Shown piece by piece: positions 7,521-16,830 of a DNA stretch of 64,000 nucleotides (the stretch's first letter is position 1; each line of letters starts with the position of its first letter). Source of the stretch: an uncultured Bacteroidota bacterium (GTDB lineage: Bacteria; Bacteroidota; Bacteroidia; Flavobacteriales; Flavobacteriaceae); NCBI GenBank assembly GCA_902619315.1, contig CACNDW010000003.1, positions 62,001 to 126,000 on the forward strand, given 5' to 3'. The translations under genes were made by a program, and so were the position numbers. The notes under the pieces were generated by a model that worked only from the letters and a program-made list of their open reading frames with translations, was not told the origin of the DNA and made no database searches.

Positions 7521-8897
7521 ATGAAAAGAAGAAAATTTATAGGTAAAACTGCACTAGGAACACTTGCTTCGGTGGGCTTGCCTTCAATAGTGCCGGCCAG
7601 TGTGTTTGGGAAAAATGCGCCAAGTAACAAAATTAATATCGGTCAAATAGGCTGCGGGCGTATTGCACGTTCTCATGATCTTATTGATACCATGGCCTAT
7701 GATGTTGCTAACGTCATGGCGGTATGTGATTTGGACTCCAAAAGGATGAAAGACGCAAAAGAATTGGCAGACAAATTTTACCAAGAAAAAAAGGGGAAAA
7801 TTAACTATAAGGGCACTAAGGTTTATGGGGACTATCGTGAAATGTTAATGGACAAAGACATTGATGCAGTCTTGATCTCTACTCCCGACCACTGGCATGC
7901 TCAACCTGCAATGGAGGCGGCCATAGCGGGAAAAGATATTTATCTTCAAAAACCAACCTCCCTGACTGTCAAAGAGGGAAGGCAGTTGGTCAATGCGGTT
8001 CAAAAAAACAAAGTCATTCTTCAGGTAGGAACACAACAAAGGGCCATGCCTCAATTCAGAATCGCAGCTGAGTTGGTTAGAAACGGAAGAATAGGAAATT
8101 TACATACCGTAAAAATTGGTCTACCGGGTGATCCCAGTGGACCAGAAGCTCTAGCCATGCCGATTCCTGAAAATTTAAATTTTGATATGTGGTTGGGTTC
8201 AACACCTGAAGTACCGTATACTGAAATTGGGGTTCACCCTCAAGAGGGATACGGACGACCGGGGTGGCTGAGACACGAAAATTACGGTGCTGGAATGATC
8301 ACAGGATGGGGGCAACACCATTACGACTCCGCCGCCTGGGGAATGAATACAGAAATGGTTGGACCCATATCAGTTCAAGCCATTGCTGATTTTCCAAAAT
8401 CAGGGCTTTGGAATGTTCATGGGGATTTTATGGTAAAACACGAATATGACAATGGCATAAGTGTTTTGACAAGTGGAGGATATCCCAATGGTATAAGATA
8501 TGAAGGATCAGAGGGCTGGATTTTTGTATCAAGAGGGGCCTATGTTGCGTCGAGTTCAGACCCTATTGCAAAAGAAAAAAGTAAAAAAGCTTTGGATGCA
8601 TCTGATCCGAAAATTTTAGAATCCAAAATTGGCCCTAATGAAACCCATCTCTACAAAATTGATGATCAGCACGGCAACTGGCTTGACTGTATTCAATCTA
8701 GAAAAGACCCTATTTCACCGGTTGATATGGGGCATATGGCATGTGTAGTCTGTCTGATCAGTCACATTGCAATGAAAATACCTCGAAAACTTCACTGGAA
8801 TTCGAAAGCTGAAAGATTCATCAATGATGATGAAGCAAACGCCCTTTTGACCAGATCTCAAAGAAAACCCTACGGAACTAATTATTTGAAAACTTAA
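7521..8897 (+). CDS. Gfo/Idh/MocA family oxidoreductase with Tat-type signal
   Basis: The N-terminus MKRRKFIGKTALGTLASVG fits a twin-arginine (Tat) leader, so the enzyme is probably folded with its nucleotide and then exported. The Rossmann fingerprint IGQIGCGRIA is near residue 42; DVDAVLISTPDHWHA-like sequence and the family dyad as YLQKPTSLT (usually EKP; QKP is common in exported members) follow. The C-terminal half has the GFO/IDH/MocA sheet with GWLRHENYGAGMITGWGQHHYDSAAWGM. Such enzymes use tightly bound NAD(P) to oxidise or reduce sugar carbons, for example forming 3-keto-glycosides. It is the second gene of the operon, eight bases after DUF6807 and 12 before a second oxidoreductase of the same superfamily. 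Confidence 0.92.
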   Translation: MKRRKFIGKTALGTLASVGLPSIVPASVFGKNAPSNKINIGQIGCGRIARSHDLIDTMAYDVANVMAVCDLDSKRMKDAKELADKFYQEKKGKINYKGTKVYGDYREMLMDKDIDAVLISTPDHWHAQPAMEAAIAGKDIYLQKPTSLTVKEGRQLVNAVQKNKVILQVGTQQRAMPQFRIAAELVRNGRIGNLHTVKIGLPGDPSGPEALAMPIPENLNFDMWLGSTPEVPYTEIGVHPQEGYGRPGWLRHENYGAGMITGWGQHHYDSAAWGMNTEMVGPISVQAIADFPKSGLWNVHGDFMVKHEYDNGISVLTSGGYPNGIRYEGSEGWIFVSRGAYVASSSDPIAKEKSKKALDASDPKILESKIGPNETHLYKIDDQHGNWLDCIQSRKDPISPVDMGHMACVVCLISHIAMKIPRKLHWNSKAERFINDDEANALLTRSQRKPYGTNYLKT

Positions 8898-8909
8898 CTA
8901 AAGATTAAA

Positions 8910-10265
8910 ATGAATACAAAATATTTTTACTGGATTGCAATTGCTGTTTTAATTATGGGTTGCGAGCCAAAAGAAGAAGATGCAAATGTAAAACTGATGA
9001 CCCTCGACCCGGGTCATTTTCATGCAGCTTTGATCCAAAAAACTTCCTATCAGGACATTGACTCAACCGTTGACGTCTACGCTCCTGATGGACCAGAGGT
9101 CAAAGATTTTTTAAGTAAAATTCAAGGTTACAACAATAGGGCTGAAAACCCAACAAACTGGACGGTAAATACACACCTCAGTGAGGATTACCTAGAAAAA
9201 ATGATTACAGAAAAACCAGGAAATGTAATGGTGGTTTCAGGAAAAAATTTCAAAAAAATAGATTATGTATTGGCAGCAGTCAATGCAGGATTAAATGTTT
9301 ATGCCGACAAGCCACTCGTTGTAAATCAAGAAGGTTTTGAAAAACTCAAAAAAGTCTTTGAAATTGCTAAGGAGAAGAATCTTTTAGTTTATGACATAAT
9401 GACAGAACGGTTTGAGGTGACAACAGGAATTCAAAAAGCCTTATCAATTAAATCCGAAGTTTTTGGGATGCTTTTGGATGGCACTCCATCAGAACCCTCT
9501 ATAAGCAAAGAGAGTGTTCACCATTTGTCAAAAATCGTTTCCGGAAAACCATTGGTAAGACCAGCTTGGTTTCTGGATACCAACCAACAAGGTGAGGGCA
9601 TTGTAGATGTTACAACCCATCTAGTTGATTTGGTGCAATGGGAAGCTTTTCCTGGTCAGATCATTGACCAATCGGATATTAAAATTATTTCATGCAAAAG
9701 ATGGACCACTTCTCTGGCTCCCGATCAATTTAAAAACATTACCGGTTTAGCTAACTACCCCGAATACCTAGAAAAAGATGTTAAATCAGATACACTGAAT
9801 ATTTACTGTAATGGAGAAATCAATTATACCATCAAAGGAAAGCACGCAAAGGTTTCCGTGATTTGGAATTACAAAGCTCCAGAGGGAACAGGGGACACAC
9901 ACCAAAGTATCATGCGTGGGTCAAAAAGTGACCTAATCATCAAACAAGGGGATGCCGAAAACTACAAGCCTACGCTTTATGTTGTTTCGAAAGGGGGAGA
10001 AAACTTTGAATCGAATCTAAATAATGCCCTTGAGTCAATTCAGGGGGAATATCCAGGCATAGAAGCGAATAAAATATCCGATTCAAAATGGAAAATTTTA
10101 ATTCCTGAGGTACTTAAAATTGGACATGAAGCTCATTTTGGTCAAGTTACGGACAACTTTTTGAAATACTACAAGGACGGGCAATTACCGGCATGGGAAG
10201 TACCCAATATGATCACAAAATACTACACCACTACACAAGCGTACAAAAAAGCGCTAAATAAATAA
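8910..10265 (+). CDS. Lipoprotein oxidoreductase of the Gfo/Idh superfamily with its own C-terminal domain
   Basis: MNTKYFYWIAIAVLIMGC is a lipoprotein leader (Cys 18). A Rossmann-like domain follows: VKLMTLDPGHFHAALIQ, VMVVSGKNFKKIDYVLAAVNAGLNVYADKPLVV with DKP in the place of the usual EKP. The C-terminal half resembles the putative oxidoreductase C-terminal domain that occurs only after this kind of N-domain (GEGIVDVTTHLVDLVQWE, SVIWNYKAPEGTGDTHQSIMRG). The usual GxGxxG nucleotide loop is replaced by LDPGHFHA, so the cofactor is uncertain. Anchored to the membrane on the periplasmic side, it may work with the Tat-exported enzyme encoded just upstream. Confidence 0.85.
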   Translation: MNTKYFYWIAIAVLIMGCEPKEEDANVKLMTLDPGHFHAALIQKTSYQDIDSTVDVYAPDGPEVKDFLSKIQGYNNRAENPTNWTVNTHLSEDYLEKMITEKPGNVMVVSGKNFKKIDYVLAAVNAGLNVYADKPLVVNQEGFEKLKKVFEIAKEKNLLVYDIMTERFEVTTGIQKALSIKSEVFGMLLDGTPSEPSISKESVHHLSKIVSGKPLVRPAWFLDTNQQGEGIVDVTTHLVDLVQWEAFPGQIIDQSDIKIISCKRWTTSLAPDQFKNITGLANYPEYLEKDVKSDTLNIYCNGEINYTIKGKHAKVSVIWNYKAPEGTGDTHQSIMRGSKSDLIIKQGDAENYKPTLYVVSKGGENFESNLNNALESIQGEYPGIEANKISDSKWKILIPEVLKIGHEAHFGQVTDNFLKYYKDGQLPAWEVPNMITKYYTTTQAYKKALNK

Positions 10266-10288
10266 TTATTTATGTAATTTTATTAAAT

Positions 10289-11410
10289 ATGAAAAAAAAA
10301 AATTTTGCTCCATTGTTGATCAGCATATTGTGCTTGACTTCTTGTATATCTCAAGAAAACCCGCCTGAAATCAAAACCCCTGACCAATCAAAATATACAA
10401 CTGAAACCATTGTTGACGGTATTGAAATTCCTTGGGGAATGGATTTTATTAATGAAAATGAATTGTTGGTAACTGAAAAAAAAGGGATTCTTTACAGAGT
10501 TTCTAATGGAAAAAAAACAGAAGTCTCTGGTCTACCTGAAGTTTATCAAAGAGGACAAGGAGGGCTTATGGATGTTGCTTTACATCCAGATTTTAATAGG
10601 AACAAAACCATCTATTTAACTATCGGGGTTCACCATGAGGGTGAAAAAGGAGGGAATACTGCACTTTACTGCGCGAAATTAAATGAAAACAGCCTATCAA
10701 ATCTTAAGCTACTCTATAAAGGTCAACCAAATACCAAAAAAGGGCAGCACTGGGGTTCAAGAATTGTTTTTGATGACAAAGGCCATTTATATTTTGGCAT
10801 TGGAGATCGTGGAAATCGCGATGTCAATCCCCAAAATCTTAATCGTGACGGGGGCAAAATTTATCGTTTAAATCTAGATGGAAGTATTCCAGAAGACAAT
10901 CCATTTGCTATGCAAAAGGAAGCTCTAAAAGCAGTATACTCCTATGGCCACAGAAATCCTCAGGGGATGACTATCCATCCGAAAACCGGTGAGATTTGGG
11001 AGAATGAACACGGACCAAAGGGTGGTGACGAAATCAATATTGTTCAAAAGGGAAAAAACTATGGTTGGCCAGTTATCACTTATGGCATCAACTACAGTGG
11101 TACTTCAATAACCGACAAAAAATCCATGCCAGGAATGGAGCAGCCTTTTTATTATTGGGTACCCTCTATCGCTCCCAGTGGAATGGCTTTTTCCAACTCA
11201 AATGTTTACAAAAAGTGGAAAGGAGATCTTTTTGTAGGATCTTTAAAGTTTAAATACTTGGAACGTCTTGTTATCAAAAGAGGGAAAGTAGTAAAACGTG
11301 AAAAAATCCTAAATGATATAGGTCGGGTAAGGAATGTCAAAGAAGGACCTGACGGTTATCTTTATCTAGGAGTAGAAGGTAAAGGGATTCTCAAGTTAGT
11401 TCATCAATAA
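10289..11410 (+). CDS. PQQ-type glucose/sorbosone dehydrogenase, lipoprotein
   Basis: The leader MKKKNFAPLLISILCLTSC ends in a lipobox cysteine. A six-bladed beta-propeller of the soluble glucose dehydrogenase / sorbosone dehydrogenase family follows: IPWGMDFINENELLVTEK, GQGGLMDVALHPDF, GSRIVFDDKGHLYFGIGDRG, YSYGHRNPQGMTIHP, ENEHGPKGGDEINIVQKGKNYGWP and IAPSGMAF. These hold the PQQ and calcium sites of the family. Members oxidise aldoses or related carbonyls and pass electrons to cytochromes. The following cytochrome c gene overlaps the stop by one base (TAATG), so the two are translationally coupled and likely a redox pair. PQQ synthesis genes are not in the window. Confidence 0.92.
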   Translation: MKKKNFAPLLISILCLTSCISQENPPEIKTPDQSKYTTETIVDGIEIPWGMDFINENELLVTEKKGILYRVSNGKKTEVSGLPEVYQRGQGGLMDVALHPDFNRNKTIYLTIGVHHEGEKGGNTALYCAKLNENSLSNLKLLYKGQPNTKKGQHWGSRIVFDDKGHLYFGIGDRGNRDVNPQNLNRDGGKIYRLNLDGSIPEDNPFAMQKEALKAVYSYGHRNPQGMTIHPKTGEIWENEHGPKGGDEINIVQKGKNYGWPVITYGINYSGTSITDKKSMPGMEQPFYYWVPSIAPSGMAFSNSNVYKKWKGDLFVGSLKFKYLERLVIKRGKVVKREKILNDIGRVRNVKEGPDGYLYLGVEGKGILKLVHQ

Positions 11411-11811
11411 TGAAATTATTTGTCGGCATTATTGGTTTGTTCATTATTTATGAGGGAACTTGGCTCTACCAAAAAAAACCTTTGGAACAAAGTATTGCCG
11501 ATGGAAAGGAAATTTATAATGACTTCTGTGTTCAATGCCACTTAGATAATGGTGAGGGGGTTTCAGGAGTCTTCCCTCCTTTGGCCAAGTCAGATTATTT
11601 ATTAAATAATATTGAGATGAGTATCAGAGCTTTGAAATATGGCTTGAGTGGTACTATAGTTGTTAATGGTGAGGAATATGATGGTGTGATGCAAAACCAA
11701 GGGCTTGATAATCTTGAAATTGCTGATGTTATGAACTTCATACTCAACAACTGGGGTAATGAATCTAAGGAGATAATCACAGAGAATCAAGTAGCCAACA
11801 TAAATGAATAA
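11410..11811 (+). CDS. Class I cytochrome c, membrane anchored
   Basis: An N-terminal hydrophobic segment (residues 1-20) probably anchors the protein in the inner membrane or is a signal peptide. CVQCH at residues 40-44 binds one haem c; the likely distal ligand is Met94 in DGVMQNQG, followed by the usual helix EIADVMNFILNNWGN. It starts one base inside the stop of the PQQ-type dehydrogenase, so it is the probable electron acceptor of that enzyme. It is the last gene of the sugar operon; the division gene downstream starts 11 bases later on an unusual TTG and could be read through. Confidence 0.93.
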   Translation: MKLFVGIIGLFIIYEGTWLYQKKPLEQSIADGKEIYNDFCVQCHLDNGEGVSGVFPPLAKSDYLLNNIEMSIRALKYGLSGTIVVNGEEYDGVMQNQGLDNLEIADVMNFILNNWGNESKEIITENQVANINE

Positions 11812-11822
11812 TCAATTTAGTT

Positions 11823-12116
11823 TTGGGTAAAATTTATCGCTATATCTATATCCTTATTTTTTTATTCTTCCTGATATGGATGATCTTTCTGGACACCCAC
11901 TCTCTAAAAATTCACAAAGAGCTAGACCGTGAAATTGACAAACTTGAAACCCAAAAAAAAGAGCTCATTTATTTAATTCAAAAGGATGAGAGAAGCATTC
12001 AACAACTAAAAAGTAAAGACAGTTTGGAGCAATTTGCCCGTGAAAATTATGGTCATAAAAAACAAGATGAAACAATTTTTTACATCGAGTTTGAAGATAG
12101 TTTAACTACTAAATAA
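11823..12116 (+). CDS. FtsB/DivIC-family septum formation initiator
   Basis: The first hydrophobic stretch (IYRYIYILIFLFFLIWMIFL) is a single membrane helix. A coiled coil follows (KELDREIDKLETQKKELIYLIQKDERSIQQL), then the family signature LEQFARENYGHKKQDETIFYIEF. This is the layout of FtsB/DivIC, a bitopic part of the FtsQLB divisome complex. The start is TTG at 11823; the only upstream in-frame codons before the stop at 11805 are ATA, ATC, AAT, TTA and GTT, so no ATG is possible. It lies between the sugar operon and parA. Confidence 0.88.
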   Translation: MGKIYRYIYILIFLFFLIWMIFLDTHSLKIHKELDREIDKLETQKKELIYLIQKDERSIQQLKSKDSLEQFARENYGHKKQDETIFYIEFEDSLTTK

Positions 12117-12205
12117 ATTAATTCCTTTTTTTATCCAATCTAGATTACTATAATTTTTTAAGCCATAATTTTAATTGTATTTTTATCAAAATTTCAGCAA
12201 TATAA

Positions 12206-12970
12206 ATGGCTAAAATTATAGCGATTGCCAATCAAAAAGGTGGTGTAGGAAAAACAACTACAGCTGTTAACCTGGCTGCCTCAATGGCAATATTGGAGAA
12301 AAAAATTTTGTTGGTGGATGCAGATCCACAAGCTAATGCTACATCTGGACTGGGAATAGATGTTAAAAGCAGAAAATTGGGAACATACCAATTATTAGAA
12401 CATACAGCTAAAGCTAATCAAACTATAATATCTACTAGTACCAAAAATCTAGATTTAATACCCTCTCATATTGATCTTGTTGCCACAGAAATAGAACTTG
12501 TCGATAAAAAAAATCGGGAATATATGTTAAAAATAGCCCTTGAATCTGTAGTTAATCAATATGATTATATTGTAATAGATTGTGCACCCTCTCTGGGACT
12601 AATTACTCTAAATGCTTTGGCTGCGGCAGACTCACTGATCATCCCCATTCAATGTGAATATTTTGCTTTGGAGGGGTTGGGAAAGCTATTAAATACTATT
12701 AAAAGTGTACAAAAGATACACAATAAGAGCCTAGACATCGAAGGTTTATTATTGACCATGTTTGACTCAAGGTTGAGACTCTCCAATCAAGTGGTTGAAG
12801 AAGTCAGAAAGCACTTTGGAAAAATGGTTTTCAAAACAATTATTCAGCGAAATATTCGCTTGAGTGAAGCTCCAAGTTTTGGTGAAAGTATTATAGACTA
12901 CGACGCCACATGCAAGGGGGCAAAAAATTACTTGTCCCTTGCTAATGAAATTATAAAAAAGAAAAAATAA
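12206..12970 (+). CDS. parA: ParA/Soj chromosome partition ATPase
   Basis: A deviant Walker A motif KGGVGKTTT (residues 11-19, with signature lysine 11 and Lys16) opens the protein. LLVDADPQANAT, DYIVIDCAPSLGLITLNAL and the C-terminal RNIRLSEAPSFGESI are standard for chromosomal ParA. It forms ATP-dependent dimers on DNA that position ParB-parS complexes. Length (254 aa) is normal. parB follows after three bases. I did not find a convincing parS site nearby. Confidence 0.97.
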   Translation: MAKIIAIANQKGGVGKTTTAVNLAASMAILEKKILLVDADPQANATSGLGIDVKSRKLGTYQLLEHTAKANQTIISTSTKNLDLIPSHIDLVATEIELVDKKNREYMLKIALESVVNQYDYIVIDCAPSLGLITLNALAAADSLIIPIQCEYFALEGLGKLLNTIKSVQKIHNKSLDIEGLLLTMFDSRLRLSNQVVEEVRKHFGKMVFKTIIQRNIRLSEAPSFGESIIDYDATCKGAKNYLSLANEIIKKKK

Positions 12971-12973
12971 TTA

Positions 12974-13870
12974 ATGGCTAAAAAAAAGAAAAAACAGGCA
13001 TTGGGAAGAGGGCTTTCGGCACTACTTGACGATCCTGAAAGAGAAATAAGATCGGCCAGTGATGTAAACGCAGACCAGGTAGTAGGAAATATCATTGAAT
13101 TAGAAGTTGATAAAATTGAGGTCAATCCATACCAACCCAGGACTCAATTTAAAGAACAGGCAATCGGAGAACTGGCAGAATCCATCAAATCCCTTGGAAT
13201 TATTCAACCTGTAACAGTAAGGAAAGTAGATAGAAATCAATATCAATTAGTCTCGGGGGAACGCCGTTATCGCGCTGCAAAATCAATTGGTTTTGATAGG
13301 ATTCCCGCTTATGTTAGAATCGCTAATGACCAAGAGGCACTTGAAATGGCCTTGGTTGAAAATATTCAAAGAAGAGATTTAGATCCCATAGAAATAGCGC
13401 TGTCCTATCAGCGTTTAATGGATGAAATCCAACTTACTCAAAACCAATTGAGTGAAAGGGTTGGAAAGAAAAGATCTACTGTAGCCAACTATATACGTTT
13501 ACTCAAACTGGACCCTATCGTTCAAACAGGAATGAGAGATGGGTTTCTGTCTATGGGTCATGGTAGGGCCTTAATCAATGTAGAGGAAAGTGAAAAGCAG
13601 TTGGAAATTTACGAAAAGATTATTGCTCGCACCCTTTCAGTACGAGAGACGGAATTATTGGTTCAAAAATCCAAAAAAAGGCAATCCGCTGGGACTTCAA
13701 AAGCCCTAAAGCCCCTATTTTATGATGATGCAGCTAACGAACTGAAAAGTTATTTTAACACCACGGTCACCATCAAAGGAAACAACAAGGGAAAAGGAAA
13801 TATTCAAATCCTGTTTAATTCTCAAGAGGATCTAAACTTCATCATCAAAAAAATCAAAAGTGAAGACTAA
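12974..13870 (+). CDS. parB: ParB/Spo0J partition protein
   Basis: The order is typical of chromosomal ParB: a basic N-terminus with LGRGLSALL (the ParA-stimulating motif), the ParB/Srx CTPase domain with INPYQPR-like VNPYQPRTQF and SGERRYRAAK, ENIQRRDLDPIEIA, then the helix-turn-helix (LTQNQLSERVGKKRSTVANYIRLLKL) that recognises parS, and a C-terminal dimerisation part. It is a CTP-dependent DNA clamp acting with ParA. Its end overlaps the DUF5683 gene by 11 bases. Confidence 0.97.
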   Translation: MAKKKKKQALGRGLSALLDDPEREIRSASDVNADQVVGNIIELEVDKIEVNPYQPRTQFKEQAIGELAESIKSLGIIQPVTVRKVDRNQYQLVSGERRYRAAKSIGFDRIPAYVRIANDQEALEMALVENIQRRDLDPIEIALSYQRLMDEIQLTQNQLSERVGKKRSTVANYIRLLKLDPIVQTGMRDGFLSMGHGRALINVEESEKQLEIYEKIIARTLSVRETELLVQKSKKRQSAGTSKALKPLFYDDAANELKSYFNTTVTIKGNNKGKGNIQILFNSQEDLNFIIKKIKSED

Positions 13871-14414
13871 AGTCTTTATCCCCTTTCTCATAATGCTCAA
13901 CCTGCAAGTTTTTGCCCAACAACTTCCTAAGGAGGAGGAAAAGACACGTAAAGAAAAACTCATCGAAAGTCCTTTGACCCCCTCTAAAGCAGCATTTTAC
14001 TCTGCAATACTTCCGGGTTTAGGACAAATATATATTGGAAAAGCCTGGAAAGTCCCATTTGTTTACGCCGCTATAGGCGCATCAGTCTATGGATATGTTT
14101 ACAATCAAAAAGAACTAGACCGTTATAGAACAGCCTATAAAAGGAGAAACAGTCGACATAGAGATGATGAATTCATCAAACTCATTCCAAATAAAGATAA
14201 ATTGTTAGAAGGGATGAAATTTCACAAAAACTACAGGGATATGTCATTTCTCTTTATATTAGGAACCTATATGTTAAATATTTTGGATGCCAATGTAAGT
14301 GCACATCTAATGCAGTTTAATATAAAAGACAACTTAAGTGTCAAGCCTAAATTTGAACCTGACTTATTTGGTACTGATACCAATATTGGTTTAAAGGTCT
14401 TGGTCAAACTTTAG
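13860..14414 (+). CDS. DUF5683 membrane protein
   Basis: It starts with GTG inside the end of parB. A signal peptide (MKTKVFIPFLIMLNLQVFAQ) is followed by a charged stretch, then SPSKAAFYSAILPGLGQIYIGKAWKVPFVYAAIGASVYGY, the hallmark of DUF5683: two short hydrophobic hairpin segments around PGLGQIY. RDMSFLFILGTYMLNILDANVSAHL is the second conserved segment. The family is restricted largely to Bacteroidota, often between parB and dapB as here; the role is unknown, probably in the envelope. Nine bases separate it from dapB. Confidence 0.85.
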   Translation: MKTKVFIPFLIMLNLQVFAQQLPKEEEKTRKEKLIESPLTPSKAAFYSAILPGLGQIYIGKAWKVPFVYAAIGASVYGYVYNQKELDRYRTAYKRRNSRHRDDEFIKLIPNKDKLLEGMKFHKNYRDMSFLFILGTYMLNILDANVSAHLMQFNIKDNLSVKPKFEPDLFGTDTNIGLKVLVKL

Positions 14415-14423
14415 AAATAAGAT

Positions 14424-15122
14424 ATGAAGTTTGCATTATTAGGATATGGAAAAATGGGCAAAGCGATAGAACAAATTGCTTTGGAAAGAGGTCATGAAAT
14501 CGTATGTAAAATAGATATAAATCTGGCAGAAGGGAAACTTCAGGAGGCTGATGCTGCCATAAACTTTAGCATCCCCAATGCTGCGGTAGATAACATCACC
14601 AGTGCACTGCATCAATCGGTACCAGTAGTTTGTGGCACTACTGGCTGGCTGGATGCCTTCCCGCAAGTGACCCAGACCGTTATGGAAAACAATACTGCTT
14701 TTCTTTATGCATCAAACTTTAGCGTGGGAGTCAATCTCTTTTTTAAATTAAACAAGATTTTGGCCCAAATTATGCACCCCCAGAAAGAATATTCAGTTTC
14801 AATACAGGAAACGCACCACATTCACAAGTTGGATGCGCCGAGTGGAACTGCCATATCACTTGCAGAGGGCATCATTGAGAACAGTGATCTCAAGCATTGG
14901 AAAATGAATGAGGGTACAAAAGACAGTATAACGATTCAATCATATAGGAAGGGTGAGGTACCTGGTATCCACAACGTAAAATACGAATCACTTATTGACG
15001 AAATCACCATCGAACACAAAGCCTATAACCGAATTGGTTTTGCCCAAGGTGCAGTGATAGCCGCCGAATGGATTGTGGGTAAAAAAGGAATTTTTAAAAT
15101 GGAAGACGTGCTAAATCTGTAA
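14424..15122 (+). CDS. dapB: DapB, 4-hydroxy-tetrahydrodipicolinate reductase
   Basis: This enzyme reduces 4-hydroxy-tetrahydrodipicolinate in the diaminopimelate/lysine pathway. GYGKMGKAIE is the NAD(P) loop, CGTTGW the substrate region, and HHIHKLDAPSGTA carries the catalytic histidine and lysine pair. At 232 residues it is shorter than the E. coli enzyme (about 273), normal for Flavobacteriia. Other pathway genes in the window are dapD (45849) and lysA (56192), each in a separate transcript. Confidence 0.96.
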   Translation: MKFALLGYGKMGKAIEQIALERGHEIVCKIDINLAEGKLQEADAAINFSIPNAAVDNITSALHQSVPVVCGTTGWLDAFPQVTQTVMENNTAFLYASNFSVGVNLFFKLNKILAQIMHPQKEYSVSIQETHHIHKLDAPSGTAISLAEGIIENSDLKHWKMNEGTKDSITIQSYRKGEVPGIHNVKYESLIDEITIEHKAYNRIGFAQGAVIAAEWIVGKKGIFKMEDVLNL

Positions 15123-15126
15123 TAAA

Positions 15127-16830
15127 ATGAATGGAGTTCAATGGATCATTTTTGGCTTTATAATTCAAATCGTTCATTTTTTGGGAACCTGGAAGTTATA
15201 CAAAGCTGCTGGAGAAGCTCCTTGGAAGGCTATCATACCAGTATACAATGCAATAATTTTTTTTAAGATCATTCACCGTCCCAAATGGTGGGTTTTTTTA
15301 TTGTTTCTTCCAGTAATCAATCTCATGATGTTTATGGTTTTATGGATTGATACTGTAAAACACTTTGGAAAAAACAAATCCATAGACAGTGTGTTGGCTG
15401 TACTAACTTTAGGGTTTTACATCTACACCATCAATTATCAAACCGATCCCAAATACATTTCCAACAAAAAAGAAATTTCTAGATCCATTTTTAGCGAATG
15501 GATAGGCTCTATTGTATTTGCTGTAGTCGCAGCAACTTTTGTTCATAATTATTTCTTTCAACCCTACATAATTCCAACAGGATCTTTAGAAAAATCTTTG
15601 CTTATTGGTGACTTTCTTTTTGTCAGCAAATTTCACTATGGTGCAAGAATTCCTACTACCACAATTGCATTTCCTATGGTTCACGACACCCTTCCTTTAG
15701 TTAATAGTAGATCTTATTTAAACAAGCCTCAATTACCGTATCTCAGACTGCCAAGAATTCAAAAAATCAAAAGAAATGATATTGTAGTTTTCAATTGGCC
15801 TGCCGACACTGTGAGAAGATTTTTTGTGAAAGAGGCCGGGGTCAAAAAGCCATTGGATAAAAAATCTAATTATGTCAAGAGATGTGTTGGTATCGCTGGA
15901 GATACACTCGAAATCGTTGGTGGTTTTGTCCATATTAATGGAGTAAAAAACGTTTTGCCGGATAGGGCGAGAGTTTTATTCAATTTTAAAGCCTACAACA
16001 GTAAAGGTGTATCATCAAGAAAACTATTAGATCTTGGTATAAGAGATTTCTACAGAAAGTTCAGAATCGAAAATATTTCTCAGAATAGCTATGCCCAACT
16101 TACCCCTTATTTATTGGGCACCCAAGACAATAGCCAAGGAAATTTTATTGTTATTACCAGTCACAAAGGATTACCAATTGAATTAGTCAGATCCCTGGGG
16201 TTGAGGGTTAGTGAAATTCTTGAAAAATCGAAAGATTTAAATTTGACCATCAAGGAAGCTGAAAACCTTAAAAAACAAAACTTTATAGATAGTATTATTC
16301 AAAAAAACCAAAAAACAAAAACTCCAAATTCATCCTTTTTTCCCAATAAAATTCCATTTGACTGGAATAATGACAATTTTGGACCAATTTTCATCCCAAA
16401 AGCAGGAGCATCAGTAGATTTAAATTTAGACAACTTGCCGCTTTACAAAAAAATAATTGTTGATTATGAAAAGAACAAGCTTGAAACTGATGGTAATACT
16501 ATACTGATCAATGGAAAGAAAAGTTCCCAATACAAATTTAAAATGAATTACTACTGGATGATGGGAGATAACCGCCACCGTTCAGAAGATAGTCGTTATT
16601 GGGGGTTTGTACCCGAAGACCACATTGTAGGAAAACCAGTTTTCATTTGGTTCAGCATAGATGGAATCAATGATGGAATTAGGAACTGGAAAATCCGGTG
16701 GGACAGAGTCTTTTCAACTGTTGGTGGCCCAGGCAAAAGAGTGTCATACTTTCCATATTTTGTAGTTCTAATAGTTATCTGGCAATCCTATGTTTACTTT
16801 AGAAAACGAAAAAGTAAAAAACAAAATTGA
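15127..16830 (+). CDS. lepB: Signal peptidase I (long Bacteroidota type)
   Basis: The N-terminal 110 residues hold several membrane segments; an S26 peptidase domain follows. PTGSLEKSLLIGDFLFVSK carries the catalytic Ser (about 153) and NYVKRCVGIAGDTLEI the general base Lys (about 251). YYWMMGDNRHRSEDSRYWGFVP is the last conserved box. The protein has a large insertion of about 150 residues between the boxes and a final membrane helix, giving 567 residues against about 320 in E. coli; this long form is usual in Flavobacteriia. It removes signal peptides from exported proteins. Confidence 0.94.
   Translation: MNGVQWIIFGFIIQIVHFLGTWKLYKAAGEAPWKAIIPVYNAIIFFKIIHRPKWWVFLLFLPVINLMMFMVLWIDTVKHFGKNKSIDSVLAVLTLGFYIYTINYQTDPKYISNKKEISRSIFSEWIGSIVFAVVAATFVHNYFFQPYIIPTGSLEKSLLIGDFLFVSKFHYGARIPTTTIAFPMVHDTLPLVNSRSYLNKPQLPYLRLPRIQKIKRNDIVVFNWPADTVRRFFVKEAGVKKPLDKKSNYVKRCVGIAGDTLEIVGGFVHINGVKNVLPDRARVLFNFKAYNSKGVSSRKLLDLGIRDFYRKFRIENISQNSYAQLTPYLLGTQDNSQGNFIVITSHKGLPIELVRSLGLRVSEILEKSKDLNLTIKEAENLKKQNFIDSIIQKNQKTKTPNSSFFPNKIPFDWNNDNFGPIFIPKAGASVDLNLDNLPLYKKIIVDYEKNKLETDGNTILINGKKSSQYKFKMNYYWMMGDNRHRSEDSRYWGFVPEDHIVGKPVFIWFSIDGINDGIRNWKIRWDRVFSTVGGPGKRVSYFPYFVVLIVIWQSYVYFRKRKSKKQN

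Noticed and set aside
13803..13814. A 12-base copy of the tRNA-Pro(GGG) T-arm (TTCAAATCCTGT, also at 2405-2416), as a possible island attachment repeat
   Set aside because: It lies inside the conserved coding region of parB, does not extend to the tRNA end, and no integrase is present.
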